From Acholoe squamosa (lineage: Eukaryota; Annelida; Polychaeta; Phyllodocida; Polynoidae): 64,000 nt of DNA. The stretch spans positions 2,560,001-2,624,000 of the forward strand of contig OX439038.1 in assembly GCA_949317995.1 (NCBI GenBank). Reading direction: 5' to 3'. This document shows positions 10,201 through 17,334 of the stretch, one piece after another. The position numbers and the translations under genes are program-made. Position 1 is the first letter of the stretch. The number at the start of each line of letters is the position of its first letter. The notes below the pieces were generated by a model. That model was not told where the DNA came from. It saw nothing but the letters and a program-made list of their open reading frames with translations, and searched no databases.

Positions 10201-11385
10201 TTGAAAAACTGTTTTGGATGGATTGTATGCTCCACCTTTGTACCTGAAGCTGACTTTGGTGCAATCTTTTTTCACCCCATTGTGTTGTTTCAAAAGGAAG
10301 CTACGAGTGAAAACTTTATGACACTTTTCACAGGGGTACATTTTACCATACAGTCCCATGTTAGTTATTAAACTTACATGGTTTCTGTGTAAGTTCAAGT
10401 TGATGATTTTTTTGGATGAACACATGTTTGACCTTATAATTTTAGGTCGCCCCTTTCTTTTACCAAAAGAGGGAAGGTAAAAAATTCTTATGTTAACTTC
10501 AAACATTTTTTCTAACCTGTCTAAATCTCTTATGTTAACACCCTCAAAAGTCTCCTTGTTCACCCCTGGATAGGCTTCAAGGAAAAGCTCTTGAGTTTTT
10601 TCTAAAGATTCATACAGGAAGAAAGACAGACATCTAAAGAAACACAAGTTGTCCTTGTACGCCCTTTTGGTTTTAGGGTCTCTGTGAAAGTGTTGCATTC
10701 CTCTTTGTCTTAAACCTGGTGGAACAGTTTTCATTTTACCTAAAAGATATTCTCCTCCCGTAGCCCTTATGAGTGTGATGTTGGCGTTCACGTTGCCTAT
10801 TACACTCCATTTAGTAGAGGGTCTTTGAGTGTCTTCTTTAATGTTGTTTTCTATTAAATCTAAACACTCTGCAAAGTCTTTGTCATCCCTTATAAAAATG
10901 TAAGGGTCTCTATGACTTTCACTGTCATAGAACAAAGACGAGTTGTTGGCAGAAGCATGAAAGTACATGACTTTCTCTTCTTCTTCCTCCTTAGAGGAAG
11001 ACAACAACCTTCCAAAAGAGACAGCCACTTTGTAAGCCATAACTTGATTTCTATGAATAGAGGTAAGCGCCTCTGTTACCTGTTTGGCTCCCAAGTCTTT
11101 GTTGAAACTTGTCATTCTGACGTTGAAAATGGACTGAAGCTTACCAAGCACAGCCAAACCTGAAGCTATGGACTTGAAGTTGTCACGGTAACTGCTTTTA
11201 TGCAAAGAATTTTTTTCTATTTCTTTTGGAAGTTCTAAGCTGTCGGAAAAAGTTTCTCTTCTACAAGAATCTGAGTTACATAAAGTTTTTCCACTGTTTT
11301 CTACAGTAACCAAACGTGGAGGTCTAGGGGTGTTACACATTGGACAGTTGACGGTGTAAAGTTGTTTTACCTTTTTGGGCGGCAT
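7246..11385 (-). CDS. polB: Protein-primed family B DNA polymerase (pPolB)
   Basis: This 1379-residue polymerase replicates the element. Exonuclease motifs: DFE at 418-420, GFNSGKYD at 554-561, YYNNLDV at 687-693. Polymerase motifs: A VDANSLY at 795-801, B YKLLGNGSYG at 1101-1110, C MDTDS at 1201-1205. All catalytic acids are present, so the enzyme looks active. The large N-terminal half carries a CPMC...C...C zinc-ribbon-like site (14-41), an OTU-protease-like stretch (DNLCFFRCL at 245-253, later NLHRNHVSL with H336) and a C2H2-like finger (352-369). Between motifs A and B, residues about 861-936 hold FHGCYWHGHIC and a later GYQV...YECMW, resembling Vsr-type endonucleases. ATG at 11,385. It lies 228 bp downstream of the SIM-type gene on the same strand. 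Confidence 0.97.
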   Translation of the reverse strand: MPPKKVKQLYTVNCPMCNTPRPPRLVTVENSGKTLCNSDSCRRETFSDSLELPKEIEKNSLHKSSYRDNFKSIASGLAVLGKLQSIFNVRMTSFNKDLGAKQVTEALTSIHRNQVMAYKVAVSFGRLLSSSKEEEEEKVMYFHASANNSSLFYDSESHRDPYIFIRDDKDFAECLDLIENNIKEDTQRPSTKWSVIGNVNANITLIRATGGEYLLGKMKTVPPGLRQRGMQHFHRDPKTKRAYKDNLCFFRCLSFFLYESLEKTQELFLEAYPGVNKETFEGVNIRDLDRLEKMFEVNIRIFYLPSFGKRKGRPKIIRSNMCSSKKIINLNLHRNHVSLITNMGLYGKMYPCEKCHKVFTRSFLLKQHNGVKKDCTKVSFRYKGGAYNPSKTVFQVLEELGIACSPEKKIYPYKIVFDFESYFVQPENSSPENANTVIEKTHIPLSASVASDFPGHTEPVCFVRNSNRDDDPLVKNVLEHINNLGQLIGEQVKENFRDVLDELDSLEEKQKELEHKASKVFPAKNKKNPKKKISHVLEVKEKLLTYIERVPVLGFNSGKYDINLIKKEFHSFFIDTDKTEMKTIKKCNKYIAVYTDHLLFLDMFNYLAPGYSYANYLKAFLKGKAEKGFFPYEWMDNIRKLNNKALPPRHCFYSSLSGSGISKENYLECKKVWTENKMKTMKDYLIYYNNLDVKPFVLAINEHTKFFIDRGVDMFKDGLTLPGLTLKFLFNNTAPNATPYILFGEKEKDVHSLLRRNLVGGPSIIFHRHHKSGETRIRQKKYGSQSKVCRHIVGVDANSLYLKCMGEEHCTGYYVVRRKENDFQAVCSQQISYSATEWLRYKTVTDKVKILHQYNYGEVVLGSRKIKVDGYNPASKKVYQFHGCYWHGHICHLTKSVLRDPNGKAWLEEKNQNTILTTLYLQSLGYQVEEKYECMWLKEKTENLCRETKSEWEIKRPLCQGRKSQDEILRGVSKGTTFGLIQVDIETPESLKEKFSEMTPIFKNCLVGKKDVGEHMKRYLEAAGKLKQPQRQLIGSYHAEGILLGTPLLKWYLEKGLVVTTVHLLVEYTPEQTFLPFMDEVTKARRKGDENIDCKILSDLYKLLGNGSYGKTICNKQNFVQTKYLHPSKARRLAMHWSVQDVQDISDNTVELSCLPTSITYDLPVQIGFMVYQYAKLKMLAFYYDFLLEYIDEKDFEMCEMDTDSFYFALSAEKIEDVIIPEKREAFFRERHKWLPSESCDNSHHRETYVQTKVLGELWLPQPCCKSRLAFDKRTPGLFKVEWEGDEMTALNSKCYIGTGVNVPVKMSCKGVIQKQNPLTTDKYKEVLDSENVVTVVNKGFKVVNHSVTTYSQRKQGLTYQYIKRQVCEDGVSTLPLSI

Positions 11386-11613
11386 TTTTTTAAGGTTTCT
11401 TTTTCTTGTTTCACTTTATGTTCTATGTACAAACTTATAACTAAAACCTAACCTAAGTATACATGGAGTACATATGGAACTTAAACCTACGCTGGGCTAT
11501 GTTGACTAAAAACGGAGTACATCTAAATCTAACTACAAATTAGCTGATATACATGATAATGTAAAAGCACTGAACAAGGAGCTGTTGACCAGACACTATA
11601 CAAAGTTGACCAC
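11386..11613. other. Spacer between SIM-type gene and polB
   Basis: A 228-bp AT-rich spacer with tandem-looking segments (ggagtacat twice, near 11,465 and 11,514). It presumably holds the end of one minus-strand transcript and the promoter of polB. No clear TATA box is seen. Confidence 0.4.
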
Positions 11614-13017
11614 TTACCCAGAGTAGAAATCGGTCATTTCGTCTAGGAAGGGCCCAACTCGTGATTTTATGTCCTCCAGAATGAAGGGGGACACAGTGTG
11701 GCCGCAGTGTGTGGCTGAGGGGGGCATTCTGAAGCTGGAAGACACCGAGGCGTTCATTTCCTCCACGTAGCTGGTTGTTCCTATGTGAACTTTAGGAGTT
11801 CCCTTGTACAAGTTTACCAGGACCATAGCCCGGCCTCCACTGGGGTCGGTGCAGTCTTGGTTCAAGGACAACAAAAGATTATCCACCTTCCTCTCTCCAA
11901 GGGCAGCTAGGCGGTGTAACTCCTTGTACTTTCCTAGGATGCACTCTATCTGGTCCACTAAGTTCCTGAATTCACGCGCCTCTAGGTTTAAGCACCGCTC
12001 GTAAGGTTTGTCCAGGTAGGTTCTCAAGCATACTCCCCTGATGCTAGGTTCCCTGTATATTTCTATGCAGGCGTTGTTATCCCCTTCCGGATAAAAAACT
12101 TGGTTGGGGGCAGGTGACTTTTCTTGGAAACCAAATCGAGCAGGCCACTTTTTTACCACCAAAGGCATGGACCTAAAGCCCACAAGCTTGCTGGAAGAAC
12201 TGGGGGCAGTGCCCTCCCCAAACTTTTGCCTGTGTAACTTGTCTTTAGGAGACGGAACACCTGGGACAGAACCAATGGGCTCGGTACCATAGGATGAAGT
12301 CGCTGAGGAATCTGAAGCAGGGGTAGAGACAGGGGTTTTCTTATGGTAGGCGCGCTTCTGTCTTTTTTTCTTAGGCTCCCCTTCTCTCTCACTGGAACAG
12401 TTTCTTTTTTCCGGCGGGCTTTTAAGAAGCAGCTCCTCTACTGGAACCGGGAGAGAGTACAGAGGAGAAGGGCCGGTTAAATCTATAACCTCTACCTGCG
12501 AATACCCCCCGCGGTGAGCAGGTGAAGGTGTCCCTTGTGTTAAGTCCACCACTTCTATGGGTTTAACTGCCGGTGATGAGGTTGTAAGGTCTATAACCTT
12601 AATTGGACTGACCTGGGGAGAAGGTTCCTCCGGAGTCACGGGTGAGTAAGAGGCGGACGTAGGTGCTTCAGTGGGGGGTTGGTAGTTCAAAGGTGCCGGG
12701 GGATTGATGTATTCCCTGATGTCAAAATCGCCGTCGCCAGCTTCCTGAGGAGAGCGATCCCGGACGCAATCCAGGAAATCAGTGATTTCGCCATGAAGAG
12801 CTGCAAGAGCGGCTTCCTGTTCTCCTGCATCAGGCACTTCAGTTGGAAGCCGACCAGGAGTTGCAGGTGGTTTATCAGGTGAGGCTGGAGAGGTAGGAGG
12901 AGGGGCGATGCCCGACGCCTTTTCCACTGTCTGTTTAGAAGTAGTAAAAGTTAGTGGAGCCAGTTTTTTAGCTCCTCCTCTCCTGACACTAAGTCCCATC
13001 TTCATGCGACCAGGCAT
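11614..13017 (-). CDS. Proline-rich protein with three SUMO-interacting-type motifs
   Basis: From the first ATG (13,015-13,017) this is 467 residues; the frame is open to a TTG at 13,086. The N-terminal half is disordered and rich in Pro, Ser and Thr. It carries three close matches to the SUMO-interacting core: VIDLT (141-145), VVDLT (156-160) and VIDLT (177-181), each followed within a few residues by S/T-P. A basic stretch PKKKRQKR (about 215-222) is a likely nuclear localisation signal. The C-terminal 170 residues look folded; the part around residues 315-360 (CIEIYREP...LNLEAREFRNLVDQIECI) faintly recalls PC4-type single-strand DNA-binding domains, at low confidence. A TATA-like CTATAAAG (minus strand) lies about 112 bp upstream. 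Likely nuclear, SUMO-binding; the partner is unknown. Confidence 0.85.
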   Translation of the reverse strand: MPGRMKMGLSVRRGGAKKLAPLTFTTSKQTVEKASGIAPPPTSPASPDKPPATPGRLPTEVPDAGEQEAALAALHGEITDFLDCVRDRSPQEAGDGDFDIREYINPPAPLNYQPPTEAPTSASYSPVTPEEPSPQVSPIKVIDLTTSSPAVKPIEVVDLTQGTPSPAHRGGYSQVEVIDLTGPSPLYSLPVPVEELLLKSPPEKRNCSSEREGEPKKKRQKRAYHKKTPVSTPASDSSATSSYGTEPIGSVPGVPSPKDKLHRQKFGEGTAPSSSSKLVGFRSMPLVVKKWPARFGFQEKSPAPNQVFYPEGDNNACIEIYREPSIRGVCLRTYLDKPYERCLNLEAREFRNLVDQIECILGKYKELHRLAALGERKVDNLLLSLNQDCTDPSGGRAMVLVNLYKGTPKVHIGTTSYVEEMNASVSSSFRMPPSATHCGHTVSPFILEDIKSRVGPFLDEMTDFYSG

Positions 13018-13415
13018 TGTTCTCCTTGAAGATGAAAGGGTGGCAGGGCTGGAAGGTGCAGGAGCAGGACGGCGAACAGCAGACAAACGTCAGAAAAGGT
13101 TTGATGAAGATCGAGCAGCTCAAGTCTACTTTATAGTAACTATCCTGATACGATGCTGGGACGTTCCCTTGTCGTTCAGATAACGTACAACCACGTCCAT
13201 GAGTCGTAGATAACCGTGCTTTTCCATTCATAGTATGTTTTACACTTAGTCAGTGTTGTTTTGGAAAAAAGTAAAAAAGCTTAACTCAAATAAAAAACGT
13301 GATAACGTTCAGTCAACGTTCAGGGTGAGGCTTGTAAAACGAATCTTGTTGTTACCATTCTGTAATTAACGCAGACCATTCGTCATTTATCAGAACTAGC
13401 TTCTCTCAAGCAGAC
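13018..13415. promoter_or_regulatory. Divergent promoter region
   Basis: This region separates the minus-strand block (SIM-type gene) from the plus-strand block. On the minus strand CTATAAAG occupies 13,129-13,136. The plus-strand side (13,260-13,400) is AT-rich with cgtt/aacgtt repeats but has no clear TATA box. It is the only head-to-head junction in the element, so both transcription units probably start here. Confidence 0.6.
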
Positions 13416-14072
13416 ATGGCTAACTTTTGTCCTTTGCCTTTGTCTTTGACCGTAGGTCACAAAAGGCGTCAGGAGGTGTTTATTTCAGACATCAGGAGGG
13501 GCGTAGAAGAAGGTAAGGTGTGGGCTGTGTGGAAATTCTGTCCTGAAAATTTGAACAGGGATCTTTACATCCCTCCTAACTGTAACTTCAAACAATGCTT
13601 TTTGCACAACCAAACCACTGCATTGGTTCCTGGTGGACCCTCTGTGAAAAAACTTATCTCAGAAAATGGGGAAAGTTTTTTTTCAGGTGTTCATTTGGGA
13701 CATGGTGCCATGGTACACTTGATGTCTAGACATTCCATTTCCTCTGGAAGTTCAAAGAAATTCATTTCAGACAGACAAAAACCCTTTTTTCTAAGGGATC
13801 AACCTTTGGGGGGAGGGCCTGGTAATTCAGTTTTCATCGATTCTACTATGGTGAAGGCTTTAATTAAAGCCACTTTACTTCACCCAGACAAAATTACACA
13901 CTCTTTAGGTTCAAAAATTTTCTATGAAAGAGGATTCAGGACAGAGATTGGACACAATTACCATGGATGCTGTCATGTTGTGAGAGTTATTACTGAAATA
14001 ACTACCTCCCATGAAAAAGGTCAGTTGAAGGTGGTAACAGCCTACCCCGTATCTAATTTTTGGTCCTCCTAA
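13416..14072 (+). CDS. Accessory protein, weak EndoU/BECR-like C terminus
   Basis: A 218-residue protein from ATG 13,416, not confidently assigned. No signal peptide or membrane segment is seen. The C-terminal 60 residues contain IGHNYHG (178-184), then a beta-rich stretch and KVVTAYP (205-211) followed by NFW. A histidine followed by a terminal T-x-Y/F-P strand is reminiscent of EndoU and related BECR-fold RNases. The match is by eye only, and the usual lysine and second histidine cannot be placed with certainty. First plus-strand gene after the divergent promoter. The stop overlaps an AATAAA at 14,071-14,076. It could equally be an unrelated Polinton-specific protein. Confidence 0.75.
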   Translation: MANFCPLPLSLTVGHKRRQEVFISDIRRGVEEGKVWAVWKFCPENLNRDLYIPPNCNFKQCFLHNQTTALVPGGPSVKKLISENGESFFSGVHLGHGAMVHLMSRHSISSGSSKKFISDRQKPFFLRDQPLGGGPGNSVFIDSTMVKALIKATLLHPDKITHSLGSKIFYERGFRTEIGHNYHGCCHVVRVITEITTSHEKGQLKVVTAYPVSNFWSS

Positions 14073-14307
14073 TAAAACTGAACAAAAATAAACGATGATC
14101 CTCCGGGTAAGGCCCCTGGGCCAAACCCACCCTTCCACATGTTTTCCCCTCTTTTCAGAACGCTCAGGCACTGACCCTGAGGTTTGTTTCGTCCTTGAGC
14201 AATAAATCATTTCAGGAAAGTGCGATAAGGAAAGACTGACAGGTTTCCTATAAAGGTTAAACGGGGACTAAACCATCGTTATTTGACACAACAACCTTCG
14301 CCCTACT
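14073..14307 (+). promoter_or_regulatory. Intergenic: poly(A) signals and TATA box
   Basis: AATAAA at 14,071-14,076 and again near 14,201 could end the upstream transcript. TATAAAG at 14,249-14,255 lies 53 bp before the next ATG and is a plausible core promoter, suggesting that this gene has its own promoter. Confidence 0.5.
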
Positions 14308-14931
14308 ATGTCGCGTTACTCCCTGCAGCGTGTATTAGAACAACGTCACCCCGACGACACTCAAGTTCTGACATACGTGAGGGAAAGAAATGAAATTATA
14401 TGTTGCTCTTCTATTTGTTTCAGGTACGTGTGCAAATACTTGAAAGAATGTGTTCTTCACCGGAAAAAATTATACTTAGTTTTTTCTTCACTGCAATCAA
14501 GTTTTACATCCAAAGACAGAAAAACCTTGAGGAAAATGGTTTTGAGTCATAACTTGTCGAAATTTTCAGCGGTGGAAACCTTGGGTTATGCCCTGAAGGA
14601 TGGAAGAAAGGGAAAAGGCCCACTGAAAAACCCCTTCCATGTGGAAGCATTGAAAGCGGCAGAAGAGCATCACGCCAAAGAAAATCCCCGCCTACTTAAC
14701 CAGCGTCTTCATTTCTTCATGTCTATTTTGGAACTTCTAGCTGAGTGCTTAGAAACCAAAACTTTGTTTTCCTCCTGCCCCATATTTCACATCCCATCAT
14801 CGTCCCTGGATCTTTTAAGTGTAGAGGAGAAAGAAAAAGTTTGGTTTTATCTGGCTATGTGGTGCACCCAGCTTATCTCCCTTACTCACTGTTTTCACCA
14901 CAATCAGCTCGCTTTACACTCAACGTCATAA
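14308..14931 (+). CDS. DUF5662-like accessory protein
   Basis: A 207-residue protein from ATG 14,308. The middle holds SHNLSKFS (80-87), then a tyrosine (94), then HVEALKAAEEHH (111-122) and N126. This order (H-x-LSKFS, E..Y, then H..A...H...N) is the signature I associate with DUF5662, a helical, possibly metal-binding family common in phages and large DNA viruses. No enzymatic activity is established for it. The C-terminal 70 residues are hydrophobic and helical. It stands between two regions with TATA boxes, so it may be expressed independently. The assignment is a motif judgement. Confidence 0.75.
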   Translation: MSRYSLQRVLEQRHPDDTQVLTYVRERNEIICCSSICFRYVCKYLKECVLHRKKLYLVFSSLQSSFTSKDRKTLRKMVLSHNLSKFSAVETLGYALKDGRKGKGPLKNPFHVEALKAAEEHHAKENPRLLNQRLHFFMSILELLAECLETKTLFSSCPIFHIPSSSLDLLSVEEKEKVWFYLAMWCTQLISLTHCFHHNQLALHSTS

Positions 14932-14984
14932 CAAATTTAAACGAACGAAGAACGATGTAACATGCTTACCTAAACAGGGGAAAG

Positions 14985-15257
14985 GGAACGGGAGAGATAT
15001 ATAGAATAGGATAGAATAGGGTAGGATAACATAGGGTAGGGTAGGGTAGGGTAGGGTAGGGTAGGGTAAAAAAGGGTGGGGTTGGGTTTAAAAAACTATG
15101 GGGTGGGGGGGTGGGGGCACCCCTCAAGTATGGGGGGTTTGGGGCTTGTTGGCCCGGGCTGGCCGCCCAAATAACCCACCTAACCCACCCACCCACCCAC
15201 CCACCTAAACCACCTACCCACCTACCCTACCCTACCCTACCCTACCCTACCCTACCC
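14985..15257. repeat. TAGGG / CCCTA inverted low-complexity tract
   Basis: A run of seven or eight GGGTA pentamers (about 15,015-15,067) is followed by G-rich then C-rich sequence (15,075-15,225), ending in the complementary CCTAC pentamer run (about 15,222-15,257). The two pentamer blocks can pair as a stem of more than 30 bp, and the G-rich half could form quadruplexes. It lies directly upstream of the TATA box of the Death-domain gene. No credible coding frame is present. Confidence 0.85.
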
Positions 15258-15265
15258 TATATAAG
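15258..15265 (+). promoter_or_regulatory. TATA box of Death-domain gene
   Basis: TATATAAG follows immediately after the CCTAC repeats and lies 88 bp before the chosen ATG at 15,353, a reasonable distance for a core promoter. Confidence 0.6.
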
Positions 15266-15352
15266 TCAACTGTATGCTTTCTAGCCTGTCATAACCTGCC
15301 TGCCTTCCTACCTGCCTGCCTTACTTGCTCAACACCTTTTATTTTGGACGCT

Positions 15353-15982
15353 ATGGAGTTTCACCTTTCGGACGAGTTGTTATTCAAGGTCAGTGAAAAA
15401 ATATCTGAAAAAGACTACCCTCGATTAGGGGTTTACTTAGGACTTAGACTAAGTTTAATGGATTACATGGAAAAAATACCGTCTCTTCGTTCTATGGGGA
15501 GAGAAATGCTTATTTCATGGAGCAGAAAGAACGTGCGTTGCAAGTGGATGGTATTGAGACATGCATTAAGTGACATAGGTCGTTACGATCTAACTGATTA
15601 TTGTAGATGGTACATGGGATATTACAACGTAGTGGACCATTGTGAAATTCCTCCAGAACAGTGGAAAGTTGATACTTTGTTCGTCAACCTGGCAGACAAG
15701 TTCGAAATGCTTGACTGGAGGAAACTGGGAACTCAACTTGGATTGAGCGACCACGAGCTTAACCTGATATCCACCCCTGTTCCAGGGAAAAAAGGTGTCA
15801 CAAATCCTGTTTTCGAAGTTCTGATGGTTTGGAAATATAGAGAAATATCTCATCCAAGCTGCCTAATAGCCAGTCTATACAACATGGGACTTTCTGATGT
15901 AGCTCTTTACGTGGAAGGTTTGAACAAGGGTTCTACTGGTTTAAAAGAGGACGAGATTGCTCCTTTGGTCACTTTGGTTTAA
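15353..15982 (+). CDS. Tandem Death-domain protein
   Basis: The frame opens at a TTG (15,344) but the first ATG is at 15,353, giving 209 residues. Two Death domains fill almost the whole protein. DD1 (about 5-84) runs LSDELLFKVSEKI, DYPRLGVYLGL, then MLISWSRKN and ALSDIGRYDL. DD2 (about 108-190) runs LFVNLADKF, DWRKLGTQLGLSDHELNLI, VLMVWKYRE and LYNMGLSDVALYV. These match the six-helix pattern, including the conserved tryptophan in DD2 (replaced by Tyr in DD1). There is no kinase, caspase, TIR or membrane segment, so it is a pure adaptor or decoy. Known Death domains assemble apoptosis and NF-kB signalling complexes. Host capture and use as an inhibitor or modulator is inference. Confidence 0.9.
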   Translation: MEFHLSDELLFKVSEKISEKDYPRLGVYLGLRLSLMDYMEKIPSLRSMGREMLISWSRKNVRCKWMVLRHALSDIGRYDLTDYCRWYMGYYNVVDHCEIPPEQWKVDTLFVNLADKFEMLDWRKLGTQLGLSDHELNLISTPVPGKKGVTNPVFEVLMVWKYREISHPSCLIASLYNMGLSDVALYVEGLNKGSTGLKEDEIAPLVTLV

Positions 15983-15995
15983 GATATCGTCCAAC

Positions 15996-16685
15996 ATGGA
16001 TCACAAGGAAAAGGAGATCATTTTTGACCCACGTCTACAAAGCCCCTTCACAATGATCATAGCTGGACCTACTTCTTGTGGAAAAAGTCAACTTGTTTTC
16101 AAGTTGATTAAAGGTGTAGACGAGCTTGTTACTCCAAAAATACACGACATATACTACTGCTACAGTCAATGGCAAGATGGATTCGACGAAATGGTGAAGT
16201 TGGGGGTTAAGTTTAACAAAGGTCTTCTTTCAGAAGACTTTTTGTTCGAGGATGAAAGAGACGTGACTAAACATGGACTGGTCGTAATAGACGATCTCAT
16301 GGATCCCGAGTACGTTCCCACCATAATGAAACTTTTCACTGTGGGCTCTCACCATCGCAGTTTAAGTGTAATTTTTATTACTCAAAACTTGTTTTTCAAC
16401 AATCCTGCCTTCAGAACCTTGAGCTTAAATGCACACTACCTAGTTGTTTTTAAAAACCCTAGAGACATGAGTCAGATAGGGCACATTAGCAAACAGGCCT
16501 TTCCAGGACAGAAATCCTTTTTGACGGAGGTATATAACTCAGAAACCAAAGAGAAACATTCATACATCCTATTGGACTTTAAGCAGAGCACACCTAACGA
16601 GCTTAGGGTAAGAAACAGCATAACAACTCCTTGGAACACCTTGGTTTTCATTCCTCAAGCTTCAGCTTCGAAAAGAAAAAGATAG
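15996..16685 (+). CDS. A32/FtsK-HerA-type genome packaging ATPase
   Basis: A 229-residue protein starting at ATG 15,996, 13 nt after the Death-domain stop; the open frame extends upstream to a TTG at 15,957. Walker A is GPTSCGKS (24-31), Walker B is LVVIDDLMD (95-103), and a downstream SVIFITQNLF strand fits the sensor glutamine. This is the Polinton ATPase that pumps DNA into capsids in related viruses. Length is typical and all key residues are present. The lysine-rich C terminus (KRKR) abuts the next gene, which starts 2 nt after the stop. Confidence 0.95.
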   Translation: MDHKEKEIIFDPRLQSPFTMIIAGPTSCGKSQLVFKLIKGVDELVTPKIHDIYYCYSQWQDGFDEMVKLGVKFNKGLLSEDFLFEDERDVTKHGLVVIDDLMDPEYVPTIMKLFTVGSHHRSLSVIFITQNLFFNNPAFRTLSLNAHYLVVFKNPRDMSQIGHISKQAFPGQKSFLTEVYNSETKEKHSYILLDFKQSTPNELRVRNSITTPWNTLVFIPQASASKRKR

Positions 16686-16686
16686 A

Positions 16687-17052
16687 ATGGTGACCAAAAG
16701 ATCTCCTTCTGGAGGAAAATTTAAAACAATTAGGAAACATTACCACTTGTTGAAACACATATCCAAGTGTTCCTCGGCAGAGTGTTCCCACATTATCAAA
16801 GGTCTCAGCGATGAGGTCATTAGGTTGATGAGTCAAATTTGCGTCAACGTAATGAACAAAAACCTGTTGCGTAACGAGTCCGACGCAGTCAAACGTTTAT
16901 CACCCTACAAGAAAGAACTCAAGTCAGTCACAAGGCACAAGGCTACCGTTAAGCAGAAGAGGAAAACCTTTGAGCAAAAGGGTGGATTTTTGGGAACCAT
17001 TTTGGGCCTCGCCTTACCCCTGATAACAGGTCTCATAGGAGCACGTCGATAA
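16687..17052 (+). CDS. Small basic Polinton virion protein with hydrophobic tail
   Basis: A 121-residue, Lys/Arg/His-rich protein from ATG 16,687. The middle has SPYKKELKSVTRHKATVKQKRKTFEQKGG, with its hydrophobic end (about 98-118) GGFLGTILGLALPLITGLIG followed by ARR. This arrangement (helical basic region, lysine run, QKGGFL, hydrophobic tail) is widespread next to the ATPase in animal Polintons. Function is unproven; a DNA-condensing or membrane-active virion component is likely. The next gene starts 7 nt after the stop. Confidence 0.85.
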   Translation: MVTKRSPSGGKFKTIRKHYHLLKHISKCSSAECSHIIKGLSDEVIRLMSQICVNVMNKNLLRNESDAVKRLSPYKKELKSVTRHKATVKQKRKTFEQKGGFLGTILGLALPLITGLIGARR

Positions 17053-17058
17053 AAAATC

Positions 17059-17334
17059 ATGTCTTATTCAAGGATGGCCCTCGTAAGGGCGGATCTTGTT
17101 CCCCGAGAAAAAAAACCTTCTTTTGTTAGTCCTTCCTCTCCTCCCCAGCCTGGACCTTGTGTTCAAGACCAGTACTACAGCACTCAACTTTTAAGAGAAG
17201 GTTTAACTCCTGATTCCAGCCTGGTTCAAGTCCTGAACCACCTTCAAAGTAAAGCACATGAGGTGCTTAACTCTCCTAACCTCAAACTGAAGGAAGTACA
17301 ATCAACTTATGATAAAGTCGGGAATTTTAACTAA
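17059..17334 (+). CDS. Core-type protein, N-terminal part (frame-split)
   Basis: A 91-residue frame from ATG 17,059. It begins with a proline-rich segment and ends with an alpha-helical stretch (LVQVLNHLQSKAHEVLNS and on to DKVGNF). In related elements this kind of segment is the N-terminal portion of a longer protein whose C terminus resembles the next frame. Here the frame stops at 17,334 inside the start of the next ORF, which is in the +1 frame. Either the gene is broken by a one-base indel, or it is decoded by +1 frameshifting, or two proteins are made. Confidence 0.65.
   Translation: MSYSRMALVRADLVPREKKPSFVSPSSPPQPGPCVQDQYYSTQLLREGLTPDSSLVQVLNHLQSKAHEVLNSPNLKLKEVQSTYDKVGNFN

Noticed and set aside
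13018..13086. N-terminal extension of the SIM-type protein
   Set aside because: It would need a TTG start; the first ATG at 13,017 is preferred. A spliced upstream exon cannot be excluded.
15015..15067. Telomere or interstitial telomeric repeat
   Set aside because: The unit is the pentamer TAGGG, not TTAGGG, and it is paired with its complement inside a Polinton intergenic region.
14966..15196. 76-residue minus-strand ORF
   Set aside because: It is a translation of low-complexity C- and T-rich repeats (TLPYPTLPYPT).
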